From: Cryptomeria japonica
Taxonomy: Eukaryota > Streptophyta > Pinopsida > Cupressales > Cupressaceae
NCBI RefSeq assembly: GCF_030272615.1
Contig: NC_081415.1
Coordinates: 269,216,425-269,280,424, forward strand
DNA length: 64,000 bases
Reading direction: 5' to 3'
Part shown: positions 61,226 to 64,000 of the stretch, one piece after another
Layout of the letters: each line of letters opens with the position of its first letter
Position numbering within the stretch: the first letter of the stretch is position 1
The notes under the pieces: model-generated
Databases searched by the model: none
What the model was told of the DNA's origin: nothing
What the model saw: only the letters and a program-made list of their open reading frames with translations
Made by a program: the position numbers and the translations under genes

Positions 61226-61971
61226 AATAATTATTAAGATTATAATAAGATAGAATTATTTAAAAAATAATTCAACTTTAAAAAAATATATATATATACA
61301 TACTTATGACCTTACTTTCTTACCATACATTCAGATATGCATTTTTCTAATCTACCAATTGTTTTGCAAATTGTATTCATAGTCTTTGACAAGTACTTTA
61401 ACTAAAGTTTGTGGCATGTAGAATGCAACCAGCATTAAATAATCACTCATTGCTCTAACCCTAAAAGCATATGAGTGCACTATTAAAAAAATATCAAATT
61501 AAGTTTTGGTCTAATTATATTATGAATTTATACATTTTTTTTTTTTTTAATTGTATACTTAGCATTTGTACAATTGAATTTAAATAACGTACTTTAAATT
61601 TTTACTTGTTTAGATGATTCATTTGAAATCACACTAACTTCTTTAATAGAACTCATTTATTAATATGATGTAAAAGAGCCACCCAAACAAATCAAAGCTT
61701 AGAATATATTATATAAGCCAAAATTATAACTTGAATTGATCTTTTATCGCCCATTATATATAATATAGTCAGATTTACATATATCCATATGTCACAACAA
61801 GGAATGCAAAATTGTACATTGCCATTTCGAAACTTGAAATGTTCAACAATTTTGAAGGAGTCCAGTAATCTTCTGTTAATGTACTTCACCATGATCATAC
61901 TCTCTAACATGAAGAAACTAGTGGCTGCTAAGGGTGAAATTTTTGAGATGAAATAGAGAGGGTTTAGTTGC

Positions 61972-63932
61972 TTAGTTATGGTGAAGATGGGCATGCACAG
62001 CTGTCTTGGCTTTCCTTTTCTCCACAAAACGCTGCAGAGAATTCTGTCTAGCAAATGGAAAGTTTGCTGCCACAGCTACATGATGTTAGTAATCAATTTT
62101 GCTTTATGAAATATGTTAAAAAATGAAAAAAGAAAGAATAAGCGACATTTTTTTCTCAGTCCATAAAAATGAGATAATCTGTTTTCAGGATTCTGTCAAA
62201 AAAAATTTGGTGTGATTTACCGGGCTTTGGTGTGATAGAGGATTGGTTCTGATCGATCTGGTCCACTGAAGCCATTTTTGATGGACATGGAGTGGTGAGA
62301 ATTGGAATGTTAAAGGAGGATGTGGAACTACTTTCTCTGTTAGCCATCACCATTACTGCTTCTGCCTGCATCCATTCAAGTAATATATATGAATTCCCAT
62401 ATATATAGTCTTTATGTAATGTTTGATTGGAAATCAACTGCTTATTGCATAGCCCATCTTCATATAAACTCTGATTAAGACTCTCACTCAATTTCTGTAG
62501 AAGAAAAAGATGAACAATATTTGAGTTTATAGATGGTTTTACCAGGTCAGGTGACACTTCATAAACATTGACTGCTCCAGCGTAGAAAATTGTGAGTTGG
62601 CTATATTGCTGTTGCTGCTGGTTGTTTTGTGTTGGAGGAGACCTGCCAATCCACCGAAACAAGGAATTCATTGGAAAATGAATCTAACAATTAATTAATT
62701 CAGCAAAAAAGCAAGGTGTGGAAGATAGAGGCCCCAATCACAGTACTACGGCATTCATACAAATTGATATTGCAGAGAAAATTTCAAGAACATTAGTATT
62801 CTTCTCCTCTATTTTTTTATATTATAAAAATACTACATATATTCATATATATTTTTATCTTCAGAACAAATTATTCATTATTAAATATTTCTGGCGTGTA
62901 TGAATACTCAAACTTATCCATTTAGAGACTCTCATAAATTATGCAATTGATAATCTAGAAGCTTTCATATCTAATGAATTTGTAAATGAATGTAATAGAG
63001 TCTCTTCTCTAAAGAGTTGTTTTATGAAAAGAGCAAGTTATCTAATGATTTTGTAAATGGATGTGGTAGAATCTCTTCTCTAAAGAGTTGTTATATGAAG
63101 AGAAGAACTTTGAAGACTTTTTTGATTATCTAATGATTCTGTAAATGGATATGATGGACAAGGCAAAGAATCTCTTCTCTAAACATTTCGACAGTAATAA
63201 ATTAATATTATCAGTATTATTTGGTGGTTGTTCTTTGTTGAATTTATTGTCTTAATCTTTCTTTTTTAAGAAAGATCTGGATCTTTTCAAAAAAAACCCA
63301 TTTTACTTAAAAAACATTAATCTGCATTATCAGCAGTAAGAACAAGTCTACCCAACTGATTAGACTTGGATAATGAACATGTGATGGGATTTGCACTTTG
63401 TAGGACTCTGATGTAAGGAGATTATCATGATTCGGTAAAAAATTGGATCTTCAGAACACCATTGTTTGGATTGGCTGCAATTGACTGTAAAATTATATTC
63501 AATCCAGCAAAAACTGGCCACAGTTTAAGGTTTGATATTTTGCGGCACAAACATCGTGACTTAAGACCAATATCACCCACAAAAGAAAACAAAAAAAATT
63601 GAGCAATCTTTATTCAATATGGAAATTGATAATAGAATTCATCTCAAGAAAAGTTTAAATACAAAGAAATAGCAATACCTGAATACAGGAGAAATATTTT
63701 CCCAAACAGGAGAATGGAAGCCAAGAAATGGGTTTTGGGGCTCCCCATTGCTGGCCTGGTCTGTGTTTTGGGGCACCCCATGGCTGGTTTGGTCTGTGTT
63801 TTGGGTAGCACAAAACAAATTCAGATCCAGATTACCCACTTTCCTTTCCCTTTTAAACCTCAACATAGGCGTTGAAACAAATGTGTTTCTCCTTTCACCT
63901 GATTTGCTCCTCTTTTCTATTTTCTGCGTCAT
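61972..63932 (-). CDS. JAZ: JAZ (TIFY) jasmonate-signalling repressor, copy Z, intact
   Basis: Four exons, complement of 61972-62066, 62221-62365, 62543-62642 and 63679-63932 (95, 145, 100 and 254 nt), give 198 codons with stop, 197 aa. All introns are GT-AG and the phases match. Start at ATG 63932 (MTQKIEKRSKSGERRNTF). An EAR motif LDLNL lies at residues 35-39, which in JAZ8-type proteins recruits the TOPLESS corepressor. An 11-aa repeat QNTDQ.S.G.P lies at 44-65, then a Gln run. TIFY domain about 100-128: LTIFYAGAVNVYEVSPDL, then AEAVMVMANR across intron 2. Jas motif about 168-190: NFPFARQNSLQRFVEKRKAK. JAZ proteins bind MYC-type factors and are degraded through COI1 when jasmonate-isoleucine is present. 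Here the degron position reads FPFARQ in place of LPIARR, so response to hormone may be weakened. It is the only intact copy of three. Confidence 0.88.
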
Positions 63933-63933
63933 T

Positions 63934-63951
63934 TCACAGGCCAATCTTCAT
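63934..63951 (-). promoter_or_regulatory. Short upstream ORF of JAZ Z
   Basis: ATG AAG ATT GGC CTG TGA, five codons, ends one base before the main ATG (tga-a-ATG). The same uORF with the same spacing is found in copy Y. Confidence 0.5.
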
Positions 63952-64000
63952 TTCCAAATGTTTTCTTCTCAACTAATAACATTAAAAGCTTTTGTCAAAA

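Noticed and set aside
62156-62671. Single 171-codon gene spanning the TIFY region
   Set aside because: This open stretch reads through two JAZ introns. The spliced model with in-phase GT-AG introns and the Jas exon explains it better.

Overview
The window looks like plant nuclear DNA from a large, repeat-filled genome, most likely a gymnosperm and perhaps a conifer. The reasons are very AT-rich spacers, long pyrimidine tracts, Ty3/gypsy, copia, LINE, SINE and hAT relics, and a jasmonate-pathway JAZ gene. The species is an inference. I see one intact protein-coding gene, a JAZ repressor at the right end. Almost everything else is mobile-element sequence or gene relics.

Layout. 1-1527 is a polypyrimidine tract. 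1528-14508 is a patchwork of old insertions: a LINE-associated ORF, a 265-bp tandem repeat around a gypsy protease relic, a decayed plus-strand gene with a G-patch-like motif (6137-10088), and, converging on it, a decayed hAT transposase (10958-13640, minus). 14509-36259 is a tandem duplication of a unit made of a CT tract plus AT-rich DNA. Copy A is split by a 13.6-kb Tat-lineage Ty3/gypsy element (16637-30240, TSD cttat/tttat). Copy B keeps the uninterrupted pre-insertion site and carries its own small LINE insertion.

The gypsy element has nearly identical LTRs but lacks gag and has about eleven in-frame stops in pol. Downstream of pol it carries an antisense gene. That gene has its own TATA box, a short first exon, a 1.0-kb intron with consensus splice sites, and a second exon encoding a plant mobile domain (PMD). 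The intron holds about 17 copies of a TATGCGCTA-like motif. I consider this antisense cassette the most interesting object in the window.

36260-64000 holds three diverged copies of one JAZ locus, all on the minus strand. Copy X (38.3-39.6 kb) has lost the TIFY exons. Copy Y (52.0-55.0 kb) keeps the exon plan but has a stop and a frameshift in exon 1. Copy Z (62.0-63.9 kb) is intact: four exons, 197 codons, with EAR, TIFY and Jas motifs. A LINE-derived insertion sits in the promoter minisatellite of Y. Between X and Y lie a 2.5-kb non-coding LTR element (41218-43706, minus), an ORF1-only LINE relic, TA-repeats and a PPR gene relic. All statements come from reading the sequence; no database search was possible.
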